64,000 bases of DNA, taken from assembly GCA_030144725.1 (NCBI GenBank), contig JASKMD010000015.1:2466406-2530405 (forward strand), given 5' to 3'. The notes beneath the pieces are model-generated. The model did not search any database and was not told the origin of the DNA. It saw only the letters and a program-made list of their open reading frames with translations. Positions within the stretch are counted from its first letter, which is position 1. Every line of letters starts with the position of its first letter. The stretch is from Haematococcus lacustris. Its lineage: Eukaryota; Chlorophyta; Chlorophyceae; Chlamydomonadales; Haematococcaceae. Shown here in pieces: positions 33,201-45,200 of the stretch. A program made the position numbers and the translations under genes.

Positions 33201-36200
33201 CAGCCTTGCCCTTGCCCTTGCCCTTGCGCTGGGTGGGCTGGGTGGGCTCAGCTGCCGGCTTGCTGCGCTTGGCTGGAGGGGGAGTGCTCAAAGACTGGCA
33301 CGAGCATGGGGCGCCACAAGGCGCCACTGCAGCTGGTTGTAGACTGTCTTAAAGTTTGGGTTGGCGAGAAACTTGCAGAAGTCTTTCAGCTGCATGAGCA
33401 TCAGGGGGTCCTCGCAGTAAAGGGGCAAGGGAGGGCCAGTGGGTGCTGCGGGTGCAAGGGCTGCCAGGGGGGGAGCATCAGGGGGTTGAGGGGGCTGCAT
33501 GGCTGGAGGCTGAGGGGCGCTGGGGAAGCCCGGGGTAGGGTAGCCCACCAGGCACGTCAGAAAAATGCGCAAGACAAACAATGAAGCGATGAAGCGGAGC
33601 TGGGAGTGGATTTCAGCCCGCAACCGGAGGTGCTCCCGCAGCTTGCGCCTCGTCTTCTTGCAGCCGCGCAACACTGTGCCCTCAGGGACCTTGATGACCT
33701 GCATGACCAAGCACAGTTGCATTTTGACAGGCCAAGACACAAGGCGGGGACACAAACAGTGCGGGGACACATAAGGCGGGGGCGGCACCTGACGTCTGCG
33801 CGTGGTCCAGCCATCCCGACGCTCCTGTCGTTGCTTGCCTTGAGGGCAGCAAGACGCTGCGATGGAACCAACAGGAGCGACGGGTTATCACACAGCGCGT
33901 AACTCACGGAGCCCACAGTCGGCTGGGGACACGCACCTTTCTGTTTCTTTCCCGGGTCCTTCTTGTGCTTGCCACTGCCCTTCTTAGCCATCACGCGATG
34001 CGCATTAAGACGGGCGGTGGCCTTTGCAAGCAACTTGGGTTTCCCGTGACAATGTACGGTTGTGTGACGCTACATTACAGCCAGATCACAGCTGGCGGTT
34101 AAGGCTACTTGTGCTTGCTGCTGCCCTGCCCCGAATCCCTTGAATCAGTCCCACGTTCTTGACTTCATTGTTGGTGACTACCAACCACCACCACCTCCTG
34201 CTGCACTAGGGACTACTAGGGACCACTAGGGACCACTTCGTGGGGGTGGTGTTTTGTTGCATGGAGTTTTATTTCCATGCACATGGCATGGGAGCCTTTT
34301 ACCTACACTAATGCCTGAACCCTTTGGCAAGGCTACCTACAGTTGGCATGACAAACATGCACTAATGTAAGCTGATGACAGCTCAGATGGGGGGGGCACA
34401 CACTACTGTGCCTCAGCAGGCTGCTGCTGCTGCTGCTGGGCCTTGGGTGGCTTGTCTCGCAGTTGCTTGTAGCCCAAGAATGGGTACTCCTTGCCCTTGG
34501 CTGGCAGCGCTCCCTGGTCAGGCCAGTAGCACAGCTCCAGCGGCCGCCACTTGCTCTCCCCAATGCGCTGCATGTTCAGAGCTGCATTGCAGTCCCTGTC
34601 CAGCCACCTGGCTGGCTGTGGTGCTGGCTTGACTTTGGCAGCCTTGCCCTTGCCCTTGCCCTTGGTGGGCTGGGTGGGCTCAGATGCCGGCTTGCTGCGC
34701 TTGGCTGGAGGGGGAGTGCTGGGACCTGGCTCTGAGGCTGCTGGCTGTGTGGCTGCCTGGCTGCTGCGTGGGGCCTGTGGGGGCTTGCGGGGGGCTACTA
34801 CCGGGCACCACATCAGGCCCTGCACGCGGCTGGTCACGCGGCTGGTCATGCAGCTGGCTGCAGGCTAGGGCGGTGGTGCATTTGCCCTGCTGGGGGCTTC
34901 CAGTCTGTAGGCCTGGTGGCGCTGCGCTTGTTTAGCTGGCTCTCACAGGGCTGCTGGCCATTCACTGCTGAGCTGACCCGGCTGGTGAGGTGCTCATCCA
35001 CAAGCACCACCCTGCCTCGCCGCTTCTCTGTGCCCCTGGGCCTGCACATTACCTTGCTGCAGCACCCCACCCTCCCCCAGTGCCAATGCCAGCTGCGCCA
35101 AATAACACCACCAGCTGCTTGGCATGATTATGGCGCTTCATGGACACCTCCATCTCATCCTCCAGCTGAAGTCAGGCACACAAGGCACATAGGGTGGCTG
35201 ACATGGTGGCACCAGGCTAGGCATGGCACAGTCAGCCACTCTTTCGCTTTGTGCCCACCCACCACCTCCCAGTACACAGCCCAGCACAAAGTCACGCGGC
35301 TCAGCTAGGGCCTTGCCAATGCGGGGGAGTCCCCCCACATGGGCCGCTGCCGTTGCTGCTGGAGGGGCCTGCTGCTGCGGGTGGGGCAGGAAAGATGGAG
35401 AGGGTGTGTGTGTGTGTAGTGCACACACACGCTGACACCGTCCGGCTCCACAGTCCTCTCAAGCTGCAACCCCTTGTTAGCCAGCTTGCCTGTGTTGAAC
35501 CACCAATTCCAGTGCTGGCTCAGGGCTGGCTCCTTGGTGAAGGCTCTTGAAGTCTCCCTGGTCAACCCCAGCTGCGTGCACACTCCATGGAGCACTCTGC
35601 TGTCCAGCTTGACGAAGTGGATCCCCATCCTGGCCATGGCCATGGGAGTGAGGGTGAAGGGGGTGGGGTAGGTGAGGGTCCGGGCAGGTCATGGGGGGCG
35701 GTGGCACGGTTGGCGGAGTGGGGGCATTGTGGAAACCCACTGGGGTGGGGTAGCCCACCAGGCATGTTAGGAAGATGCGCAACACAAACAGTGAGGTCAT
35801 CACGTGCAATTGTGATTTAATCTGCACCTTCTGCACCTAGAGGTGTGCCATGTGTTTCCGCTTTCGTCTTCTTGTGGCCCCGCAGCACAGCGCCACCCAG
35901 GACCGGCATAATAAACTCTAAAGCGAAAGCCTAGTTGAGGCCAAGGCACCAGACAGGGACGCACAAGGCGGGAGAGGCCCCATACCTGGCGCCGCTGCTT
36001 ATTCCATCCCTCCCTCCGATCCTCTCATTGCTTGCCTTGTGGGGAACGAGAAGCTGCGATGGCACCAACAGGAGCATGTGCTTACACCGTGCGGAGGTCA
36101 CAACGTAGTTAAAGCTGGGGACATGTTAACATACCTTTGCAACAAGGATTTTTGTCAGGCCCTGCTTTTGCTTGGCGGTGCTGTTACACTTCTCCTTCAC

Positions 36201-39200
36201 GTGATGTGCTTGGACGTGACGGCTGCGACCTTTCCAAGCACCTTGGGTTTTCACTTCCACAACATGATTGGTTGAGTTACACGGCCGTGAAGCTCCATCT
36301 CCGACATGGACAACAGGGTTTACCAGCTCCGTACACCTCCATCCTCACGCATGCAGGCTATCAACAACCAGCTCGCACAGCGGCTGGTGCAAGCTGAGCA
36401 GGCTGCTGAGACAGCAGCCTCCCAGGCAGCCCACGCGGTGTCCACACTGAAGAACTTCCTACGCCAGGGCACAGGTCAGTACTGCTGGCCCCTGACACAT
36501 AGCCACCCCGGCCCCTGCTAAAGCCCACCCCTCTCTCTTACCTCTCACCCAACCCACCCTCACACTCAACGCTCGCTCAGCCCACCCTCTCAGTCAGCTT
36601 ACCCTCTCACTCAGCCTCCAGTACTCCTCCTCAGCCCCCTTGTCCCTCACTAGGGCCTCCATTTGAGCCGGACCAGCAGTAGCCACTAGCAGCCACTAGC
36701 GGGAATATACTAGTGGGCAATAGAGGCCCACTGCTGGCCTTGTCTGCCTATGTCAAGATGTCAAGTCCTCCTCCTCAGTCTCTCCAGCACCCAGAGGGTG
36801 CTGCCTGTCCTGACAGCCAAGGGGGTTGTGGCTTGCCTGCTGCCCTGGGACCCTTGATGTGCGCTGCAGATATGCCTCCCCCTCCTCAAAGCCTACCATC
36901 AGGCGGCACACTCAGCCTGCAGCGCTTCCGCAAGACTTTGACGGTCCTGCGCCAGGCCCACAGCGCACTGCTGTCCCAGGCCCAGCTGCTCAGGTCAGGC
37001 CAGGCTTGCTGGAGGGTAACGTTAGGGTCAGGGTTCGGGTCAGGGTCAGGGTCAGGGTCGGGCCCCAGTACATACCACAACCTTCTTCCAGGCCCAGCTG
37101 CTCAAGTCAGGCTAGGCACAGGTCAGGCCCTCTGCGGCCCCTCATGATCTAAGCCCCTCTGACGCAGAAGACTACTTTAGAAGACGTGGCGTGCACCAAG
37201 GGAGCAGCTACAGGCTGGGATGCGGGCCCCCCTGACCCCTACCCCTGAGCCACACCCCACCCGGCCTGCCTCATGCTTTGACCCATGCCATAGCCCTGTC
37301 TATCCTTGACTGGCAGTGTTACCAAGTGCGGCTTGGGCTGTATGCCACAGCCTTGGTTGGCCCTGACTGGCCAGCTCTGCTGCTGCTGACACCGTGGTGC
37401 ATGATGCTGGCACACATCCCTCGTTGTGTACTTGTGTGCACGGGAGCAAGCTCCCCCTCACACCTCAATAGCCCCTCACCTCACCTCCCCCACATCTCCA
37501 CATCTCCCACACCTCCATAGCCCCTCATACTGACTAGGTGCTGCAGCACACCAGTGCCCTGCATGCACCAGGGTGGCTGCAGCTGGTTGTTGCGGGCTGC
37601 AGGATCGCGTGCGCCCGAGGTGTCAGCATGGAGGAGTTTGACTACCAGGTGCAGCAACGCAACAGCTCAGCAGGGGCCGGGGACGTGCTGCGCTTCATTC
37701 GAGCGCACTGCCGCAAGTAAGCTCCACAAGCCATGCAGTACTATGCAGTGCCATGCAAGTGCCATGCAAGCTGTATGGAAGTGAGGTGTTGCATGAGCAG
37801 GAGCATGAGGCTAGAGGGCGCTTGTGATGAGGGTGGTCTACCTGGGAGTGTCAGCTAGCCTCTGTTAGGCTGCTTGGGGGCTCTATGCAGCACGTTTCAT
37901 GAGCTGGCTGGACCCAGCAGGCCTGGGCTTAGGCCCGGGCCTGGGAACTTAGGGGCCTTCCTCTGAGCCCCTAGGGAGTTCGTGTAGTAGTTGAGGGTTT
38001 GGTCAGTTTGCTGCCCTGCCCAGCCAACAGGGTCGGTCATGGTGGGGTTTGCAGGCTGGTGCAAGAGCTGCACGGGCTGCCTGGTGCGTCGCCAGAGGTG
38101 GACAGTGCGGTGGGCATCCATCGTGGTCAATTGCTGGAACCACAGCCTGCTGGTTTTGAGCAACTCGTCCTGGGCCTGGGCGAGCAAATTCGAGGGCTGC
38201 GCAATCTGTCGCCCGACCAGTGAGTCACCAAGCATCCGTCGCTCCTTCTCCTGACCCTCCAGCTGACCCAACCTCCTGCTGCTGCTGTCCCTGCTGCTGC
38301 TCCTGCCCCTGCTGCTGCCCTTGCTGTCACTCCTTCTCCTGACCCTCCTGCTGACCCAACTGCCGCTGCTGCTGCCCCTACTGCTCCTGCTACCCCTGTT
38401 GCCAATCCCCCTATAGCTCCTTCCTATGCACCGCCCTGCTCACGCCATGGCTTCACCCCGTGCCCTGCCTTTCCAGGTTCCTTGCGGATGCTGTGTTTGA
38501 GGTGAACATTGAGCAGCTGGCGGAGCTGGCGCAGCTGCTGGTGGATGAGGTGGACAGGCTGCAAGGGAACGCCAAGCACGGCACCGCCAAGCGCGGCGCC
38601 AAGGGTGTGGAGGGTGGTGAGGTGAGAGTCATGCAGCCCCCACAAGTGACAAGTCACACCCCACCCTCTACCGCTACTATGAGCGCAGATGATTTTATCA
38701 CCAAAGGGTGAACTGTGGATGTCACCCTCAAAATGTCCCTTCTACTCAATGCGCCCATTGGGTCAGCATCAAGCTCTTGCAAAGCCAGGCGGTGAAGGAA
38801 CTCTTTGCGCGTTGGTTTGCCTTACCGCTAGACAGTGCACTGTCAGGCCAGGTCTTGCTAGACATGGCCGCTAACATCAAGTACACGCAACTGTCAGCAG
38901 CTATGCAGTTTCTGTTGACATGGAGCGGCCTTCATGACTAGTGGCATCTGGGTGTGTTGCCTGTGAGCATGTGCTGACATGTGTTCCCGCCGCAGCCAAA
39001 CCCCTTGTACAGCTCCGACCCGCCTGCGGCCGACAAGCAGTTGACTGGACCCCACAGCTCCACGCAAGCCGTGAGTGGCTTCCAGACTACTTTGCATGAC
39101 TGGAACATGATTGATCCGTGTCCATGTATAGTCTGTCCATGTCCATGCCCATGCAAGCAAGTAATGCCTCTGACTGTGCAGCTGCCCACGACTGCCAACT

Positions 39201-42200
39201 TGTTGTACCCCTTCACATGTCCCAAGGCATACAACCCAGTCTTGTGCATATTGGTCCATGGCTGAAGGTGTCGGTTGAACAAGTAGCTCGAGTGCTTTGG
39301 AGTGAATTGGGTGTGATGGGAGCTAGCAGGTGCTGGTGGCTGCAGGTGGGGCTCAATGGTGCTGCTGGCCCCGAGGATGAGGTTCTGACTCCCAAGACCA
39401 GTGCGGTAAGCCGTACCTGAGCGTCCTGGAAGCAGATAATATACCTCCACACTCGGATACGTTGACACATCTTCACTGCCAACCACCCCTACCAGCTGCA
39501 AACCATCTAAACCAAACCACCACAGGCAGGCTTTGCTTTTGGTTGGCTATCACAACTGTGTTGAAGAGAGCCATGACTGACAGTGTGAGGGGGTCCTAAC
39601 CTTGACGTGGTGCCTTGATGACGAACCAGTTGTAGGACTGCACGCTGGCCCATGCTCTTTCACTTTCACGACCCAGGGCAGGTGCAGATCAGGTGCAATG
39701 CATGGCCCTTTGGTGGAAGGGCAGTAAGGGAATGCCCACACAATGCAAGCCTGCTGGTACGGGCGTGGCCTGTTTTCCTGTGGTTGCACACTAGGGCACA
39801 CCATTTCTTCAAAGACCCCAGTAAGGAAACTGGGTTAGGTACGGTAGGTAGGTTGGGCACGTGGCCTGTCTTCCTCATCTGATATGGGTGCACACTAGGG
39901 TACACCATTTTACAAAAACCCCAGTAAGGAAACTTATTTAAAGTTCAAAAGGTATAGAAGTTAGTCGCAGTGCTAGCCTGAGCAGCTGGGCCGTCGAGCC
40001 AGCACCTCGTTGTCTGTGCTGATGAGCAGGAGGTCCCCTCCGCCACCACCTTTGCACCCAGCACACCAGCTGCACTGCCGCCTGTGTGGGAGGAGGGGCC
40101 GGAGCAAGCGATTGAGCAGGTGCAGGCCCCTGAGCTGGATGAGGCTGAGGAAGACATGCCCAACCGCAGAGTCCAGGTGTGCGTGGCCTGGCGGCAGGGC
40201 ACCTCAGAGTAACGAGTTTGATGAGCCAGGGATGTGCATACTGTCCAGCTTGCACATGTGCTGCATATCTAGGCCCCAACACTGTCCTGCTTAGCCTGCA
40301 GGCTGTGCTGTGAGCTGTCCAGCAACAGCAAAGCTGAATCCTGCAAGGCCCCTGAGCCCAGTGCCACCAGCTGCAGGACCAGCTACACTGTGTGTGAGGG
40401 ACTGCAGCACAGCAGGTCAGGGCGTGGCACACGGGGTGGGGGACACTCAGGGGTGGGCCTGGTCGGCTGTTCCCTCATAGCCAGGGTGACCTTGGCCTGG
40501 CTAAACTGAGTATTAGTAGGTATCATGCCCCTGCTGCTGTTGCTGCTGCTGCTGCTGATGTTGTGCTGTAGAGATGAATACCATCAGGGATTTGGGGTGG
40601 TGGTGCTGTGGCACCCCAAGCCCCACCAAGCCCTCTTGTCAGCTGACGCAGCCATGCCATGTCATCGTCATTCTTAGCCTGCAGTGTCCACTTGCCCAGG
40701 TGCATGACCTGCTGACCGCTCTGGACGCCGTGCTGCGGAAGCAGTCAGTGACCATGCACGACCTGTTCCAGCGCTTTGATTGCAACAGTAAGTCAGGTCG
40801 CAGAGCTCCAGCAGGCCCAGGTGCACACACCCAAGGCCAGGGAGTGCCAAAGCGCCAACAGCCCTAACATCAAAGCTGTTCAAACCCAGCTGCAGGGCTG
40901 TGAGGGCCAGGGGCGTCAAGGACCAACAGCACATCCTCCCTCACTTTAGGACCGTCAAAGACCAACAGCACAAGCTGCCATGGGCCTGTGTGGTTGTGTG
41001 CGCGTTTAATGAGCATGAGCAGTCGCCAGCTGATGCACACAGTCTCACCTCTGAATCTGAACTTTGCCAGTGCGAGTGCAAGCTGTTGAACACAGTCTCA
41101 CATCTAAACCGGCGGTGATGGTCATGTGTGGATACCTTGCTGCTTTGGTGATCTGCAGAGGATGGCAGGCTGCAGCCCACTGAGCTGAAGGCCTTTGTGA
41201 CCGCTGTGCTGGGCAAGGCTTCAGACCGTGAGCACCGCTACCTGCTGGTCATGCTGGGTAGGTGATCAGCTGACTTGCTGCCTTTCCACTTGCAAAGAGA
41301 GCTCCTGCACATTAGTCAGGCTGTTTGCAAATTGAGCCTGACCCCTGCATGCACCAAGGGTAAAATATTGTACTATCATGCACCTATGGTTCTGGCACCT
41401 ATAATCATTGGCTGACCATTGTGGATGCGGCAATTGGCATGTCATTGTGGCAACAGCAACCCCTGCAGTATGAAGCCAGTGCAGCCCCCTTGTCCCTCAC
41501 TAGGGCCTCCATTTGAGCCGGACCAGTAGTAGCCACTAGCAGCCACTAGCGGGAATATACTAGTGGGCAATAGTGGCCCGACTCAAATGGTGTTATTGGG
41601 CTGTGTGGAGTAAACCCAGTGCACATGGCACATGAGCCGCCTACCACCTACATTATTGCCTGACCCGTTAGGGCTATCGTGTAGACTTGGCATGACAAAA
41701 CATGCACTAATTGTAAGCTCAGATGGGGGGGGCACACACTACTGTGCCTCAGCAGGCTGCTGCTGCTGCTGCTGGACCTTTGGTGGCTGGTCTCGCAGCC
41801 GTTTGTAGCCCAGGCCAGGGTACTCCTTGCCCTTGGCTGGCAGCGCTCCCTGGTCAGGCCAGTAGCACAGCTCCAGCGGCCGCCACTTGCTCTCCCCAAT
41901 GCGCTGCATGTTCAATGCTGCATTGCAGTCCCTGTCCAGCCACCTGCCTGGCTGTGGTGCTGGCTTGACTTTGGCAGCCTTGCCCTTGCCCTTGCCCTTG
42001 GTGGGCTGGGTGGGCTCAGATGCCGGCTTGCTGCGCTTGGCTGGAGGGGGAGTGCTGGGCCCTGGCTCTGAGGCTGCTGGCTGTGTGGCTGCCTGGCTGC
42101 TGCGTGGGGCCTGTGGGGGCTTGCGGGGGGCCACTACAGGGCACCACATCAGGCCCCGCACTGGCTGGTCACGCTCCTGGCTCCAGGCTGGGCGCACCAG

Positions 42201-45200
42201 GCGTGGTTCCACCTGCCCTGCTGGGGGCTTCCAGCCTGCAGGCCTTGCGGCACTGAATTTGTCCAGCTCCTCCTCACAGGGCTGCTTGCCATTCACTGCT
42301 GAGCTGACCCGGCTGGTGCGGTGCTCATCCACAAGCACCACCCTGCCTCGCCGCTGGCCTGCGCCCCTGGGCCTGCACACCACCTTGCAGCAGGCACGCA
42401 GCACCTCATCAGCACCCCACCCTCCCGCTGAGCCAATGCTAGCTGTGCCAATGCCCTTGCCTATGTGGGGGAGTCCCACTGCATGGGCCGCTGCTGCTGC
42501 TGCACTTGGGCGGCTGCTGCTGCTGCTGCTGGCAGCTGGGGGTGGGGTTGGAGGAGGGGGAAGGGGGCGCGTGTAGTGCACGCACACGCTGACACCGTCA
42601 GTGTCCACCGTCCTCTCAAATGCAAACTCCTTGTTACGGAGCTTTTTGGTGTCGAACCACCTGGCCCAGTGATGGCTCAGTGCTGGCTCTGAGGTGAATG
42701 CTACCCGGGTTTCCTTGGTTAGGCCCAGCTGCTTGCACACCCCATGCAGTACCCTGCTGTCCACCTTGATGAAATGCACCCCCACCCTGGCCATGGGGGT
42801 GAGGGTGAAGGGGGGTGGACAGGTCAGGGTCCGGGGACCAACCCCACGCCTCTTGCCGCGCTTTGGTTGCCCTGGCGCAGGGGGGGTGTGGGGCTGCTGC
42901 CACTGCTCTAGCCACCGGCACACATGCACTGCATGTCGCATGCGGCAGGGCAGGGGCAGGGTGTCCTGCAGGGAGCCTTGCTTCTTCATGCCCAGTAGGC
43001 GACGGTGCTTGTTGGCCTCCTCTATCAGGTCCGCCACATGCCCCTTGTCCAGGGTGGCGGCCTTCAGCTCCGAGCCATACCCGCACGCCAACTTGATGAA
43101 CAGCTGCGCCTCCTCACCGCTCCAGCCTAGCTGGGCCCTGGCTGCCTTGGCATACACATAGGTTCGGGACACGGTCTCGACACCTAGGTTAGGGACACAC
43201 ACCGGTCCCTCACTCCTGTGGAGAAGTGTAGGGGCTCCACAGGAGGATAGGGATACAAGGATGTAGATATATCCTCTCAGCATACAAGTCATGACAGGCC
43301 TCTTGTCCCTCACTAGGGCCTCCATTTGAGCCGGACCCCTACACCAGGGGTACATGAGTTAAACGACTAGTTTAGGCGTTAAACTGCCTAAACTGCTCGG
43401 TGAACGACGTCGACCATAAACTAGTTCAATTCTGAGTTAGCCTCCTGGTTTAGGAATTAAAGCGCTCTGCAGGTCAGGTATAAGGTCTGGTCAGGTATAT
43501 GGTCAGGTCAGGTCAGGTCAGGTCAGGTCAGGTCAGGTCAGGTCAGGTCAGGTCAGGTCAGGTCAGGTCAGGTCAGGTCAGGTCAGGTCAGGTCAGGTCA
43601 GGTCAGGTCAGGTCAGGTCAGGTCAGGTCAGGTCAGGTCAGGTCAGGTCAGGTCAGGTCAGGTCAGGTCAGGTCAGGTCAGGTCAGGTCAGGTCAGGTCA
43701 GGTCAGGTCAGGTCAGGTCTGGTCTGGTCTGGTCTGGTCTGGTCTGGTCTGGTCTGGTCTGGTCTGGTCTGGTCTGGTCTGGTCTGGTCTGGTCTGATCT
43801 GGTCTGGTCTGGTCTGGTCAGGTCAGGTCAGGTCAGGTCAGGTCAGGTCAGGTCAGGTCCAGGTCCAAGTCAAAGTCCAGGGTCTAGTCACCACCATCAC
43901 TTGCCTGGGTTGGAGTAATGCTGCTGCATGGCCGCCAGCTGCATGGAGTGTGCGTCGATGGTGTTGGTGTCACCCGCCAGGTTGATGCTGCCCAGCTCCT
44001 GCAGCTTGGCCAGCAGCGCCTGGTTGCTGGGGTCCTCAAAGACTGGCATGAGCATGGGGTGGCGGTGCTGCCTTGGGCGCACAAGGCGCCGCTGCAGCTG
44101 GTTGTAGACTGTCTTGAAGTTTGGGTTGGCGAAGAACTTGCAGAAGTCTTTCAGCTGCCTGCGCATCAGGGGGTCCTCGCAGTCCAGGGGCAAGGGAGGG
44201 CCAGTGGGTGCTGCGGGTGCAAGGGCTGCCAGGCGGGCGCTGCAGCGCCTTTGAGGGGGTTGCCTGACTGGCTCGGATTCTGACTCTGACTCCGAGTCAG
44301 ACTGTGGCTCTGGCTCAGCTCACGCTTGCTTACTAGAGCCTCCAGGCAGTTCAGGCGGCAGTTCAAATGGTAAATGGGTGGCAGGGCGCCGGTTGAGAGT
44401 CACCTGTCAAAGTGATCAATGACTTGATTTGTGGGCAAGGTCACCTGAACTTAAACCACATCTGTACATGTTGTTCACCACATCCACACCTGCTGACCTC
44501 ACCGCCACCCCTGCAGACTATGATGGTGATGGTGATGTGTCTTATGAAGAGCTGCGACAAGCGGCTGTGGACGCAGCCACCCTGCACCGCAGCAGCAAGG
44601 TAGCTGCATGCACCCTGCTTGCACCTCCCGGCCCTCAGCCTCCCTGACCCTATCTCCTTCACCTCACACCCCTACACCTCCATTTTCAACCCCTCAGTAG
44701 TCACTGCCTCATCTTCCTTCCCAAACTTTGCACCTGGGCTGCCTTTACCTCCCTTGCCCCTTCACTTCATCACCTCTCATCCCACGCACGACACACAGAT
44801 TCTAGCAGACCCTTGCATTCTAGCACTTCAGAATCATCATCATACTCCGGTGCTCAGCACTCTGCATGAGTGCAACGCCTTCACTTCCTTTACCATGCCA
44901 TGCCATGCAGTCCTGGAGGGACGGTGGTGATGGCAGCGACAAGGTGCAGGCGCTGCTGCACAGTGTGGGCTCCGCCTTGGCCTCCAGCAGCGAGCGAGCA
45001 TCCCTGCTCTTTGCTACCACTCATGACGACAGCGGGACAGTCCGGGGCAGCCTGCTCCTGCCTGGCATTCGACGCTTCTTCAAGGCCTTCCTGCCAGCAC
45101 TGTCCAAGGACCAGCTCAGGTAAGGCTCGTTAGCCTCGCTTCATACCCGCACCTGTCATGTCATCCTAGCACCTCCCTCATCCTAGCACCTCCCCAGTGG

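Noticed and set aside
43171..43355. N-terminal part of the 538-codon frame of copy C as genuine nuclease sequence
   Set aside because: It contains the 36-bp right-end repeat and no similarity to other copies; the open frame is fortuitous upstream of about 43170.
43501..43855. CRISPR-like repeat array
   Set aside because: Pure head-to-tail pentamers without spacers in a eukaryotic intron; a microsatellite.
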